From NCBI RefSeq assembly GCF_000001735.4, contig NC_003071.7, positions 14,129,151 to 14,193,150 of the forward strand: a stretch of DNA of 64,000 nucleotides, in the 5' to 3' direction. The stretch is from Arabidopsis thaliana (Eukaryota; Streptophyta; Magnoliopsida; Brassicales; Brassicaceae). Positions 52,125-64,000 of this stretch are shown in pieces. The notes under the pieces were generated by a model. It made no database searches and had not been told where the DNA came from. It saw nothing but the letters and a program-made list of their open reading frames with translations. How positions within the stretch are numbered: position 1 is the first letter of the stretch; every line of letters begins with the position of its first letter. The position numbers were made by a program, and so were the translations under genes.

Positions 52125-53097
52125 ATGGAGAAGAGGAGCTCTATTAAAAACAGAGGAGTACTTAGATTACCACCAGGGTTCCGATTTCACCCGACCGATG
52201 AAGAGCTAGTGGTTCAATATTTACGTCGAAAAGTAACCGGTTTACCCTTACCAGCTTCTGTAATACCGGAAACCGATGTTTGTAAATCCGATCCATGGGA
52301 TTTACCAGGTACAGAAATTGAAAAATCTACTCTAGGGTTTCATTCAAATTCAATATTTGATGGTGTATATGCATGATGATCACAGGTGATTGTGAATCAG
52401 AGATGTATTTTTTTAGCACGAGGGAAGCTAAATACCCGAACGGAAACCGGTCGAACCGGTCTACCGGTTCGGGTTATTGGAAAGCGACTGGTCTCGATAA
52501 GCAGATCGGTAAGAAGAAGCTTGTCGTGGGGATGAAGAAAACTCTTGTTTTCTACAAAGGTAAACCACCAAACGGAACAAGAACTAACTGGGTTCTTCAT
52601 GAATATCGTCTTGTTGATTCACAACAAGATTCATTATATGTAAGAGAATCAAATTCAAATAAATTAGATTCATCAATCAGTTGGATAAAAACTTGGCTAA
52701 AAAGTGTATTTTAATGTGTTTTTAAAAGGGACAGAACATGAATTGGGTTTTGTGTAGAGTGTTCTTGAAGAAGAGAAGCAATAGTAATAGTAAGAGGAAA
52801 GAAGATGAGAAAGAAGAGGTGGAGAATGAGAAAGAGACAGAGACAGAGAGAGAACGTGAGGAGGAGAACAAGAAGAGTACTTGTCCCATATTTTATGACT
52901 TTATGAGAAAAGACACGAAGAAAAAGAGAAGGAGAAGAAGATGCTGTGATTTGAATTTGACTCCTGCTACTTGTTGTTGTTGCTCTTCTTCGACTTCTTC
53001 GTCGTCTGTTTGCTCAAGTGCTTTAACTCACACATCTTCTAATGATAATCGTCAAGAAATCAGTTATCGGGAAAATAAGTTTTGTTTGTTTCTATAG
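52125..53097 (+). CDS. NAC041: NAC transcription factor ANAC041 (268 aa)
   Basis: Plant-specific NAC-domain transcription factor; I place it as At2g33480. Exons 52125-52308, 52386-52639 and 52729-53097 give 268 residues. The NAC domain runs from about residue 15 to 160 with all five subdomains: [20 protein letters not shown] (A), the B/C region with [12 protein letters not shown], then [20 protein letters not shown] and [13 protein letters not shown] (D), and [10 protein letters not shown] (E). The C-terminal half is unusual: a Lys/Glu-rich charged stretch, a strong basic cluster [10 protein letters not shown] (residues 210-219, likely nuclear localisation), then DLNLTP (220-225), which fits the DLNxxP form of the EAR repression motif. 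A Cys/Ser run follows. Retention of intron 2 would keep the frame open for 25 codons and truncate this tail. Confidence 0.94.
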
Positions 53098-53179
53098 ATT
53101 AACAAACTTGGGAACAACTTCTATTAACTTTAATAAATTAGATTATGATTGTTTCCAAAGTTAATTATGCAATCCAGGA

Positions 53180-54110
53180 GTCTTTCTTGGTTTTGGTAAT
53201 TAATAGCCATATTTTATAGCTTATCTAATTGTATCAAATATTGAAAACTGGTTGATCAAATATCTAATTTGTTAATGAGTGTCAATTAACAACAAGGACC
53301 AACCATCTAGCTAACAATTCAAGCAATCAAATCAGAGACTAACACTACATTAAAGATCACTCTTACAAAAAAAAAATGTGGAACATTTTTTTATAGAAAA
53401 AATCATATACCCAAACAACACAAATTCATTTATTTTGATATCTGAAAAAGCATTATATGTTAAAAATAGAAAATGCATAATGATTATTTCTTTCAATTGT
53501 TGGGTTGTTTCTAAGTTTTTGGACAACACTTTTTTACCCATACTGTAAAAGATCACAACATTGATAAGAAAACTCTCATGTCTGGTTGAAATAAATTAGT
53601 AAAAGGTTAGAATAAATTGGTTTAAAGGTAAATTAATATTTTAGTTTTGGCACAAATTAACAAATCAATTAATTTTTGTTTATTTTTAACTAAAACATCA
53701 TTGATTATCTATCTATATCCGATTCAACCAATATAAAATAATTTATCAAATATAAATCACCCAAAATCAATAATAAACTAGATAATTTTGCAATGGAAGT
53801 CGAAAACATCATCTCATTTAAAATTCCAAAAAATCAAATAAAGGAATATTAATATAACATAGACAATTTAGTATGATTTTGGTTTTAGTTAAACATATCT
53901 TTGATCTTCAAATTTTTTTTATTTTTTTTTCGGTTTGATTGAAACTTACTTTTATAGTTTGATTTTCAGATTGATTAAGAATGAATCGGTTTGATAAAAC
54001 TCTAATGTAAATGGAGTAATTATTGTAATATTCAAAAGCCTAAACCATTTGCTGCCATCATTAATTGCACTTGCTGACGTAATTATAAGCGAGAATAATA
54101 TGATCCCAAA
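53180..54110. other. AT-rich intergenic region
   Basis: Spacer between the ANAC041 3' end and the At2g33490 leader. Only short frames; no repeat or RNA gene is visible. Confidence 0.55.
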
Positions 54111-54401
54111 AAGAAAATTGATAAAAAGGACGAAAGAGAATCAAAGAGACGACGAAGTCAAGGATCAAAGCCTTAACTTTTCCTCTAAAACAATCGCTTT
54201 TTTATTTTTCTAAATTTCTCTCTGTTCTTTTTTCCTCTGGTTTTGATTTTTTCCTGGCATTATTATTAGGGTTTTTTTCATACGTTGTTGAAAATGGCGT
54301 AGTTGGAGAAAGGAGACGAATCGATCATCTACCTACTTGCCCATTCTTTGTCGTCGTTTTTCGATTTTCCTTGATTCGCCGGAGAAATAGCGTTTCCGGC
54401 A

Positions 54402-57400
54402 ATGAAAACCTCTCTCCGACGGTTACGAGGTGTGCTTCACAAGCATGAATCTAAAGACCGGAGAGATCTTCGAGCTCTGGTTCAGAAAGATGAGCTTGCC
54501 CAAGCTTCTCAGGTACCAATCTCTATCTCACCAATTCGAATTTGGACTGTTTTCGTTTTTTCGTTGTTAGCTGTTTGATGATGAGGCGATTCTCAATCAT
54601 ATCGTCGCTCTAGGTGGAATTAGTTTCCAATTTAAGTTTAGTGACAATGATTTAGGAAACGGTGATGATTCAGATATTCACGAAAATTGTGGTGGATCTA
54701 GAGCTTCCTCGATTTAATCTGAGCTTCTCTGTAGCTTTTACGTTTTCTTTATCTGGTTAAGTTAGATCGTCTCTTTCACTTGACCAACCTAATTGAAAGG
54801 TGGAAGGTGCTTAGGTGTTTCAATTTACTGCTCTCTGTTTTACGATGAGATTAATGAGATGTTGATGTAACTGGTCTCACATTGTTTAGCTTGTTTGTTA
54901 TTTTCGCAGGACGTAGAAGACATGAGAGATTGCTATGATAGCTTGCTCAATGCCGCTGCTGCTACTGCCAATAGTGCTTATGGTAATCTATTGTTCCTTT
55001 TCCTTTGTTCGGATAAAAGTAACCCAGCTAACTTCATAACTTTACTATTCAGAATGGTGGTTTTTCAGTTTGATGTATTCTTAAGTTTAGATTTAATACT
55101 TGTAGTTTTGCATTCTCATTTTACTGGTTCAAACGCATAGGTCTATTATTGAACTGTATTGAACCTTCAGTTATAACTCTTGAGTGAATCTCTTGCATCC
55201 CAATTTATGGAGAGAAACATCTTCTTGTTAATAAATATATATTCTTATCATTTGCAGATTTCGTTTGCTTGCAGAATTTTCTGAATCTTTGCGAGAACTA
55301 GGTGCTTGTCTTCTTGAGAAAACTGCGCTAAATGATGATGAAGAAAGTGGTAAGAATTTTTTGAGTCTTTGTCAAACAGATTCGTTAAAGATATCATATT
55401 ATATCTCATCTTAATGTTTAAACATTTGAAACCGACAGTTTGTGCGTTTATCCCTTTTCCAAGTTTTCTACACATTTCTGATAAGAAACATTTTGCTTCT
55501 CTTATTCTTATGCAGGTAGAGTGTTGATTATGCTGGGAAAGTTGCAGTTTGAATTGCAAAAACTTGTTGATAAATATGTGAGTTTTTGAGATCTGGTACA
55601 AACTGAACTGGTTTAATATTTTCCAACTGAGTTTTCCTTTGTCTAACCACCAAAGAAAAATCAATTAACTATTTATATTGTTTATTCAGCGTTCTCATAT
55701 TTTTCAAACAATCACAATCCCCTCAGAGTCACTTCTAAATGAACTCCGCATAGTTGAGGTTTGTTCAAATCTGCCATATCTATTTACTTTCGCAAATTGT
55801 CAGAATGGCCCATCCTTGCTGCGTATAAATGAACTTCCATGTTGACAGAACGAGATTTTTAAGCGTTGTTTGATAAGCTTGCTGATTCAGCCCTTTCAAG
55901 CGACGATAATAATGTGTTTTAGTGGTGGTTTATGCAGGAGATGCAGCGGCTTTGTGATGAGAAAAGGTTTTTCTTGCCTCATCTTCTTATTCATTTCTCA
56001 ACACCTATTAGTGAGACATGAAATAATATCTTAAATGTATTACCTTACTATAATTGAAATAAAGAACTTAACGTTACACCTATATTTTGTTCAGTTTTTA
56101 GAGATACATGAGTTTTGCAGAAATCTGATTGGCCTCATGAGGGGATTACCGTTCCATAGTTATTAAATTATCTCCTCCTATCAACATGTCCTTATATCTT
56201 AGTGGGCAAAAAGTATTTTATTCAATTATTCATGGAACTCTTACCTTTCAGGAATGTTTATGAAGGCATGCTTACAAGACAAAGAGAGAAAGGGAGATCA
56301 AAGGGTGGGAAAGGAGAAACTTTTTCGCCACAGCAACTACAAGAAGCTCATGATGATTATGAAAACGAGACGACTTTATTTGTTTTCCGTTTAAAATCCC
56401 TGAAACAAGGGCAAACACGTAGTCTTTTGACTCAGGCAGCAAGGCACCATGCAGCACAGGTTTCATCTTGGGCTGTTTTTCATCTTTCTGTTTCGATCAC
56501 CAGAGCACTCTGTTGATATCACTTTTTTGTGTGGTTTTGCAGTTATGCTTCTTCAAGAAGGCTCTTAGTTCCCTTGAAGAAGTGGACCCACATGTACAGA
56601 TGGTAACCGAGTCACAGCATATTGATTACCATTTCAGCGGATTAGAAGATGATGACGGGGATGATGAAATTGAAAACAATGAGAACGATGGTTCTGAGGT
56701 GCATGATGATGGAGAGTTGAGTTTTGAATATAGAGTTAATGACAAGGACCAAGATGCGGATTCTTCAGCTGGTGGCTCCTCAGAGGTGATGGTTTCATAT
56801 GTTTACGGTTCTGATGATATTTCCTGTTTATCCTTTTTAGTGCATTGGTTATCACTAATAGAATAGTGATATTCGATGTTCCAATGTTTCTCCCAAAGGT
56901 GACCTAAGAAATTATAAATGAGGTTAATACAGGAAGCAATTTGAATCTTTTATCAACAAAAAGGTCATATGGAGAAGAACATTTTTTTCTGGACCACTTG
57001 CTGCTAGAGATGACGAATGATGAATGCCATTTAAAATAGATCGGTTGAAATTGTTTAGATTATCAGTCTTGAGTAATTTGAATCTTGTGCTATTTTATTT
57101 CTTAAACCCGTTTGCTTAATAAATGTTTGCCTAATGCATGCAGTTGGGTAACTCAGACATCACATTTCCACAAATTGGAGGACCATATACTGCACAGGTA
57201 ACACAACCATGCTTTATTTTTGATCACATCTTCTCTGCTTTTCCTTTCAAATGACGCAGACAAATTCTCAGGAAGCTCATAGTTCAAGGAATTTAATTTC
57301 TTTCATCTTTACCACGAAAACCACCCAATTTATTTCTCTCTTACCAGTCTTTGTCTTTTTATTTATTTACCAGGAAAATGAGGAAGGAAATTACAGAAAA

Positions 57401-58516
57401 TCTCATTCGTTTAGGAGAGATGTAAGGGCAGTGAGCCAATCAGCACCACTTTTTCCCGAGAACCGCACAACTCCTCCTTCAGAAAAGCTGTTACGGATGC
57501 GATCAACTCTGACACGGAAATTCAACACTTATGCATTGCCAACTCCTGTGGAAACAACGAGAAGTCCCTCATCTACTACAAGTCCAGGTCACAAAAACGT
57601 GGGGTCATCTAATCCTACAAAGGCAATTACAAAGCAGATTTGGTATTCATCCCCACTTGAAACTCGCGGACCTGCAAAGGTTTCCTCAAGATCAATGGTA
57701 GCCTTGAAAGAACAAGTCCTGAGAGAGAGTAACAAGAATACATCTCGGTTGCCTCCGCCTTTAGCAGATGGACTCTTGTTCTCTCGTCTCGGTACACTCA
57801 AGAGACGATCCTTCTCTGGTCCACTGACAAGTAAACCGTTACCGAACAAGCCTCTCTCTACAACATCTCACTTATACTCTGGTCCGATCCCAAGGAATCC
57901 AGTTTCTAAATTGCCAAAAGTGTCATCATCTCCAACTGCTTCCCCTACATTTGTCTCAACCCCAAAAATAAGTGAGCTCCATGAGCTTCCTAGACCACCA
58001 CCAAGAAGCTCTACTAAGTCCTCTAGGGAATTGGGATATTCAGCTCCCTTGGTTTCGAGGAGCCAATTGCTTAGTAAACCTCTTATTACAAATTCAGCTT
58101 CTCCTCTTCCTATACCACCTGCAATCACTCGTAGCTTCTCTATACCTACTAGCAACCTTAGAGCATCAGATTTAGATATGTCTAAGACAAGTCTGGGCAC
58201 TAAAAAGTTAGGCACTCCCTCGCCTCCTTTAACCCCAATGTCATTGATCCATCCACCGCCACAGGCTCTTCCCGAACGTGCAGACCACCTAATGATGTCC
58301 AAACAAGAGGTAAACCATTAATTTTACTTCTTTTCACTGTCTATTAGTTTTTTGTGTGGTTTAGAGTAAAAAAGTCATCATGTGTGTCACGTTTAAGTAG
58401 ATGTGGGCAATCCGATTTTTGGTTCCCTTCATGTGTTCCGCAAAGTTCTGCTTAAGTGTAAAATCTAGAATTGCTGATATACGTTCTAATTGGTGAATTT
58501 GCAGAGGAGGATTTAA
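54402..58516 (+). CDS. BAR-domain-like, Pro/Ser-rich protein (623 aa)
   Basis: Listed in plant annotation as a hydroxyproline-rich glycoprotein family protein, but the sequence looks cytosolic; I place it as At2g33490. Eleven exons: 54402-54512, 54910-54982, 55275-55349, 55516-55577, 55690-55758, 55938-55966, 56252-56459, 56543-56785, 57144-57197, 57374-58309 and 58505-58516; 623 residues. There is no signal peptide at the start (MKTSLRRLRGVLHKHESKDR). Residues 1 to about 240 are helical (DCYDSLLNAAAATANSAYEF, LGKLQFELQKLVDKYRSHIF, QAARHHAAQLCFFKKAL) and resemble a BAR/AH membrane-curvature domain. An acidic linker (GLEDDDGDDEIENNEND) and a long Ser/Pro-rich basic tail follow. The upstream of two acceptors before exon 3 (55258) leads to a stop, so 55275 is used. 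The last exon codes only RRI and the stop. Confidence 0.9.
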
Positions 58517-59008
58517 GATGTAAGGTGTAAGACGTTTGTAGCTGCCTAAAAACTGTAGGAGGAAGGCATTCCCTATAGTTGCAGATATATGTAAATATCC
58601 TCCAATTTTTAGTCTCATGGATGATCTTAGTTGTATATTACATATAGTAGTTGATCCCTTTTGAGAATGATGACAAAAATAGAGGCAAACAGAGTTAATA
58701 ATAATTGCCTGAGGAATTTTGGTTTTTCTACTATCACTCAACGAAGCTTTTTTTTTTTTTTTTGTCCAGTGATGTGACATGTTTTACGTCCGAGATTTAC
58801 GGGTTTAACTTCTGTGGAGTCTGTCTTCTTTTGATTGGGTTAAGAAACTTTGCTTCTAGAAGGTTAAACGTAAAAATTACAAAAATCTGGCCACACATTA
58901 TGCAGCTGAAGATCGATCATTTACATTTACAAGGTAGTTGAAAGTAGAAAAAACAAAAAAAGTTCCTAACTTAGGATCTCAAATGTAAAACCTAACGTGG
59001 AGAGACAT

Positions 59009-60896
59009 CTAAGGATCTGTAGCTTTCACAAATCTGCCCTTAACACGCAACCTGGTCTCGGCTCTCGCCTTCCTCGTTTCATATCTTATGGTCTTATCAT
59101 ATCTGCTGAAGCAATTACAAATTAGCGATTTCGAAAGACAATCAACTTACAAAAGGGAAACTAAAAGAAAAAATGGAGAACATCATTACCTCCGCGTTTT
59201 CTTCTTTTCCTTGTACCGCTGCATAGCATTATCTCTGTTCTGTGCCATCTGCTCTAGATCAGCATTCGTTACCGCCACCAATCTTGTGGCTCTATTACTA
59301 GTAATAGCAATATGTTCCGTGCAATGCAAGCCACAGGAGTCGTTAGAACTTTTATGCGAGTGAATGGCAGCAGGAATATTGTTGCTCTTAGATGTTTCCT
59401 GTCCCTTGGTAGAAGTTGAGTGGACGGAATCCTCCTGCTACATTCTACTTATAAGTATCACAGTTCACCGACAAAGATATACCAAAAATAGTAGTTTGAC
59501 TTATCAATTATGATATAAATACATCAGGTTTCATTCATTCCAAGATGTTCTAACCAATAGAAATAAACCCATGAGATGTAGCTACTACCAGACCAGTATA
59601 TCAGTCACCAACTTAAGCTATATATGAGGGAATATTCAAATGTTTAAGGTATGGAGTGTTTTGGGATTGAATTTAGGGATCGGGGGAGTTTATTGTCTAT
59701 AGAACAAACTCTAATTACGTTCTGCAATGTGCGTTGTGTTTGTCAATTTGTGAGATAAATAAAATGGTTTACAATTCCAAACCTAATAACAATGTAATAC
59801 CTGGTAACTCTCTTTGAAAGCATTCATATTGGTGGTTCGGGTATCGTTCTTGAGATGAGTAACGTTGTTGAATGTGAAAGTAGAGCCTTTAGTTTCGACT
59901 GGACTAGGTTCATCAGGGTTCCTCGACTGTCCCAAGTTAAAATCCCATATCTGCAACAACGTATATTCCACTGTGAACCCCAGGCCATAAAACAGAGTCT
60001 TATCTCTAATTAGGACAACCAAGAAAGAATAATCAACGTTCCGACAGGTAACTTAACAGATTTGGAGACCTAAAGATCCAACTGAAGTTACTGTAACATG
60101 TTCTAAGCACAAAAGCAAGAACACATGACCAAACTTAAAACCCTAAAATCAATTGCCAGAGAGAGATAGAGAAATGGACCTGAGTGTTCTGGCCAGTGCT
60201 ATGATTAGTAGCATTCCATTGCATACCATTACCACAAAGACTTTGAGACATAAGCAAAGAAGTAAACGACGTCGTCGGAGATGGCTGAGAAATGCTTCCT
60301 CCGCCATTGATTCCCTCCGGAACCATAATCTCTCCTTCGCCTTCAACGAAGCCTCTCTTCAGTAACTCAAGCTGTTCAAACACTACCTGCTTAGACCTCC
60401 CAAAGCTAAAGCTTTGCTTTTTGCAAGACACATCATAAGGAACAATCAGTTCTTGAACGATGTTAGATCCAGAACCCCACGAATCCAACCCCATCCCAAA
60501 ATTCTTAGTCAATTCGTCTTCGTCATCTTCTTTCTTCTTACCCTTTAAATCGATTCCCCACACAGCAGCAAGCTCCAAAACCGAAGGACAACCTGAAAAC
60601 CCTTCCACGGCGGAGCGTTCATGCGTCGCGGAGGAGGAACAGCTTCCGTGAACATCCCAATCACACTCCTGACACAATACGAGATTATCTGTGAAGCAAC
60701 GTACGGACACCGGCTCTTTGCTACAGTTATCACAGATCTGAGAACGAACATGCTTCCTCGAGAGAAGGTTCGCCGAGTGCACGTGCTGGTCACAAGGCAA
60801 ACAAAGCTTCGCCGTATCGGCTCTACAAAACAGAACCGCCGTTCTCTCGCCGCAAAATTCACACGCCACCACACTCTCTGTAGTAGAAGTACCCAT
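59009..60896 (-). CDS. COL14: CONSTANS-like protein COL14 / BBX12 (402 aa)
   Basis: Nuclear zinc-finger regulator with two B-boxes and a CCT domain. Minus-strand exons 60180-60896, 59801-59950, 59190-59437 and 59009-59102 give 402 residues. B-box 1 starts [16 protein letters not shown] at residue 12 and contains [16 protein letters not shown]-box 2 starts CDNC at residue 55 and contains [10 protein letters not shown]; all zinc ligands are present. The CCT domain (about 356-398) is split by the last intron: [10 protein letters not shown], then [20 protein letters not shown] and KGRFVK. The middle is acidic and Ser/Asn-rich, as in other COL proteins. An internal retained-intron frame past exon 1 would remove the CCT domain. 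It is convergent with At2g33490, with about 490 bases between stop codons. Confidence 0.95.
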
Positions 60897-61029
60897 TTTG
60901 TGTTTAAGATGGTACCTTCACAATCCCTTAAAATCTCGCTGATTTTATACAGTGGAGAATAAGATCAAGATGACGAAAGGTGATGAAGTGATCGATGGAA
61001 GAAGAAGAAGATGACATAGACATAATCTC

Positions 61030-62370
61030 AAAGTCTCAAGCTTTCGGTTTTGCAGTGAAAGGAGAAGAAGAAGATGTCATTAATTGAAAATATCTAACTG
61101 TTGTACCGGAAATAAAGTTGCATTTACATAGGTAATTAATTACTTGAGAAATAATTGGCTGCATTACAGTGTATGGATTTAGGCACATTAATTGGCTGCC
61201 TTTCTTTCAGATCCACGCACAAGGATTTTAGCCCATGTTTCTGCTAAGCCCAATTCTAAGCCCATTATTTGGATGGGACGTTAGGATGTTAACGACATGA
61301 TCGATAAGGAGAATATTTCACATGTACGAAGTTTACTAACTCGTAAATCGTTCCAGATGATCATTATTTGGCAATTTAGAAAACAAATAAGTCAATATAT
61401 ATATACTAGGAACATATCCTAAATCCAGCCATGAATTCACACCAAGTATCCAAATATCCAAAAATCTTGCAAGTTCTGTTGTAGCACATCTTGAAACATT
61501 GTGCAATGTCATTTTGAATGTCAATAACAACATTCTATTTTTGACATTGGTATCTTGGTAACGAGATTGCTTTCTTGGTCTCTTTTAGAAAGGTTATTAT
61601 CTTTTAGTCGAATATCAATAACATATCTCTAAGAATTGTCCAAAACTCAAGATGTTTGTCCATAGGTTTGGAATATAGTAAACGTTGGAAATAAATTACT
61701 GATTTCCACTTTTCAATCGGATGAGGATGTGTTTTTTACCTTTTACATCCATCTTTGATTCATCTCTTAAAGCCATGTTTTCTCTCATTGATTCATCAAG
61801 CTCAGCGAACATAATTTTCCTCCCACACATGTGTCGCTTTCACCTATGTGACAAATCATTATTGGTTGTGTACTTGTGTTGTTATATGAATAGAAGATGA
61901 ATGGTGTTACAATCATTGCCCATTATGTGGTGCGAGAAACAAAACATCCAACCTTTGCTATTTTCCTATGCCCTAAGGTTTTTTCACATGTTACTTAGCT
62001 ATTATGTGTTTCAAACTCACTTGGAATGGATATTCTATATTCTTACTTTTACGAATTTTGATTCTTTATTATGTAGAAAACCTACAGAAAATCACGTTGT
62101 AAATTCGGTTTCGAAACCATAAAGGACTTCAATATTCAACTATTCTTTAACAAGTGAACTTTTATCATCTATATCACTTAAATCTTTATTCTCTATATCA
62201 CTTGAATTCATAATAGAGAAACGAAAATTTAACTAAACACAACCTTTAAAGAACCCTTAAAAAGTAATTAAAAAAGAAGGAAAGTGAATTATACTAAACA
62301 AAAGATTATGTTAAAATTCGGATTCTTAAAAATCTTCTAGGGAAAAAAAAGCAAAATGGAATATGGATTC
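61030..62370. other. AT-rich intergenic region
   Basis: Promoter side of COL14 and upstream of the presumed next gene. No coding signal, RNA gene or repeat family stands out. Confidence 0.5.
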
Positions 62371-62379
62371 GATAAGGAA

Positions 62380-64000
62380 GGAAGGAGAGGAGACCCACAC
62401 ACAAGAACAGAGTGACAGACACAATTTGGCGTCTCTTTCGATCTGAAACATCTCTGTCTCTCCTCAGAGATTCCCTTCTTAGGTCCCATTGTCTCTCTTT
62501 CTGTATATTACAACTCTTGCAAACCTTTCTACCACCAAGATAAAATTATTATTTGGTAAAAAGCAATATCTTTAATTTTCTAGGAAAAAAGAAAGAAAGA
62601 ACAACACTGGATTGAAGTGGTCGTCGCTTTCTCTTTCTACACTTCCAACAGATTCCCTTTTGCACTTCTCTCTTTCACTCTTTTCACTATTTTTGTTTTA
62701 TCATTATTTTGTTTACGGAAACGTCATTTTCCTCCAGACAATACCTTTATTCCCTATATATATAATGGTATGGTGTAAAAATGTTATTGCCACTGTATAT
62801 ATTGGTCTATCACAATTCCTTCTCTTTATCTTCCTTTTTGTATTTTTGCAGCAACAACAAAAACGTAATTTATAGTTAGGTAGTTATCTTTCTTTGCATG
62901 TTTTGTGTATGTACGTAACTAAGAATGGTAAGTTTTTTTTGTTTTCCCTCGATTTTACCAGTTCAATAATAAACGTTATGCAATCTGAAGTTAATTATAC
63001 ATACATCTACCTAATATTCTATTAAACCATACTATATAGATATAGCATGCTTCATGTTAGTACCTAATATCTTATATAGTTATATATCACATGGTCTTCA
63101 ATTGTTTGGGTGAGAAAACTATATTTATTGGCTTTCTTTTCTCATCTTTTTCATTCCTTTGTGTATTGTTGTTTCGTAAACTTTTTAGGATGAAAGTAGG
63201 AACATGGTGATCATGGTCTTGACTTTTGTAGTTTTTATTTTTGACGTGATGTTCTTGGCTTTATTATTCAAAAGATGAGTGAAGTGAGGCATCAATATAT
63301 GATAGTTTTCACAAATTTAATAATTGCAGCTAAAGATCGAGAGCCTTTGCCCACATAAAAAATACTTTACTCTAATGTGTTAAAACAAATGTTGACATTT
63401 TGCATTTACTTTCTTTATAATTTGGTTGACTTTCTCTAAAATAAAAATCTTTAGTTCTTCAATTATTTTGCTCCACCCATCATATTGCATTATTAGGCTT
63501 TAGCTATTTTAAATTGTCATCTCACGGCCAGATTCATTTCATTTTCGAGGTTAGTACTTGCTGTCGTATAGTCATTCCATCCTGAAAATATCATCCTGTT
63601 TGCTATTGACTTTCGATGTATGCACCAAACCTCAAGCTAGCCATCGAGTTTTAGATTTGAACTCACATATAACATATTCTTATAAATATTTATTGGATTA
63701 AGGTTATAGTTTGTTGTATTCACTCTATTCAAATATGAATGGATTAGATGAATATGTAAAAGGTGACCGTCTTAGCAAGAAGATTGATGTGTTATGCATT
63801 AGACTATGTGAAAAATCGTATATTGAATGTAATCGTGACTATACGTGCATGAGATGAAAGTGATAATGTGTGATCGATTTATAAAAATATAAGTATGAGG
63901 CTATGTGATCTGGTTTTGATTGAGTGATTTGTGGATCTCAATTAATGTTTGTAGACGAGAATGATCTTCTAGATTGAATGAGTTGAAAGCCGTGGTAAGT
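62380..64000 (+). other. Probable leader and first intron of a downstream plus-strand gene
   Basis: A pyrimidine-rich stretch at about 62400-62520 (CTCTTTCGATCTGAAACATC, CTGTCTCTCCTCAG) and again at 62620-62700 resembles Arabidopsis leaders. It is followed by T-rich, intron-like sequence to the window end. The 87-codon frame at 62612-62875 is Leu/Phe/Ser-rich and looks like translated pyrimidine tracts, not a protein. No coding exon can be assigned inside the window. Confidence 0.35.

Noticed and set aside
57868..58302. 144-codon minus-strand Gly-rich frame
   Set aside because: Antisense of the Pro/Ser-rich tail of the BAR-like protein.
62612..62875. 87-codon Leu/Phe-rich frame as a membrane peptide
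   Set aside because: It is a translation of pyrimidine-rich leader-like DNA; no stable coding evidence.

Overview
The window is nuclear DNA of a higher plant. I recognise it as Arabidopsis thaliana chromosome 2, roughly the At2g33340 to At2g33500 interval. The basis is the order of recognisable proteins and small GT-AG introns in AT-rich DNA. Locus numbers and protein names are recalled, not looked up. Exon coordinates were read by hand from splice-site and reading-frame consistency; where I remember a published protein length, the totals agree with it.

Layout from left to right: the 5' part of a PRP19-type U-box splicing factor (MAC3B, minus, runs off the left edge); a CCT-motif protein (plus); a DUF3527 protein (plus); a LINE 3'-end relic with a 17-bp target-site duplication; cytosolic ribosomal protein uL14/RPL23 (minus); the stress caleosin RD20/CLO3 (minus); the ARP2/3 subunit ARPC2B (minus); a small acidic protein ending in a CaaX-like box (plus); an acidic protein starting MGCF (minus); a two-RRM glycine-rich hnRNP (plus); a DUF810/MUN-like protein (plus); the plastid editing factor MORF2 (plus); a large repeat-bearing U2AF65-like protein (plus); plastid ribosomal protein bL28 (plus); the ROP effector RIC1 (minus); glycolipid transfer protein GLTP1 (minus); ANAC041 (plus); a BAR-like, Pro/Ser-rich protein (plus); and COL14/BBX12 (minus). 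The last 1.6 kb looks like the leader or first intron of another plus-strand gene whose coding region lies outside.

There are no operons. Genes are independent, often tail to tail with a few hundred bases between stop codons: DUF3527/RPL23, At2g33390/At2g33400, RPL28/RIC1 and At2g33490/COL14. Housekeeping genes (RPL23, MAC3B, MORF2) have site II and/or telo-box promoter elements. RD20 has G-box/ABRE and DRE-like sites, as expected for an ABA- and drought-induced gene. Intergenic stretches of 1-3 kb are AT-rich without detectable genes.

No wholly new system (defence island, CRISPR, virus) is visible. The most interesting items are: the U2AF65-like gene with eight 60-residue repeats, a large acidic insertion in its C-terminal UHM and a changed RXF motif; five degenerate repeats in the last MORF2 intron; the CaaX-like C-terminus of the small At2g33390 product; the MGCF N-terminus of the At2g33400 product; a DLNxxP motif in ANAC041; and the LINE relic with a junction duplication.
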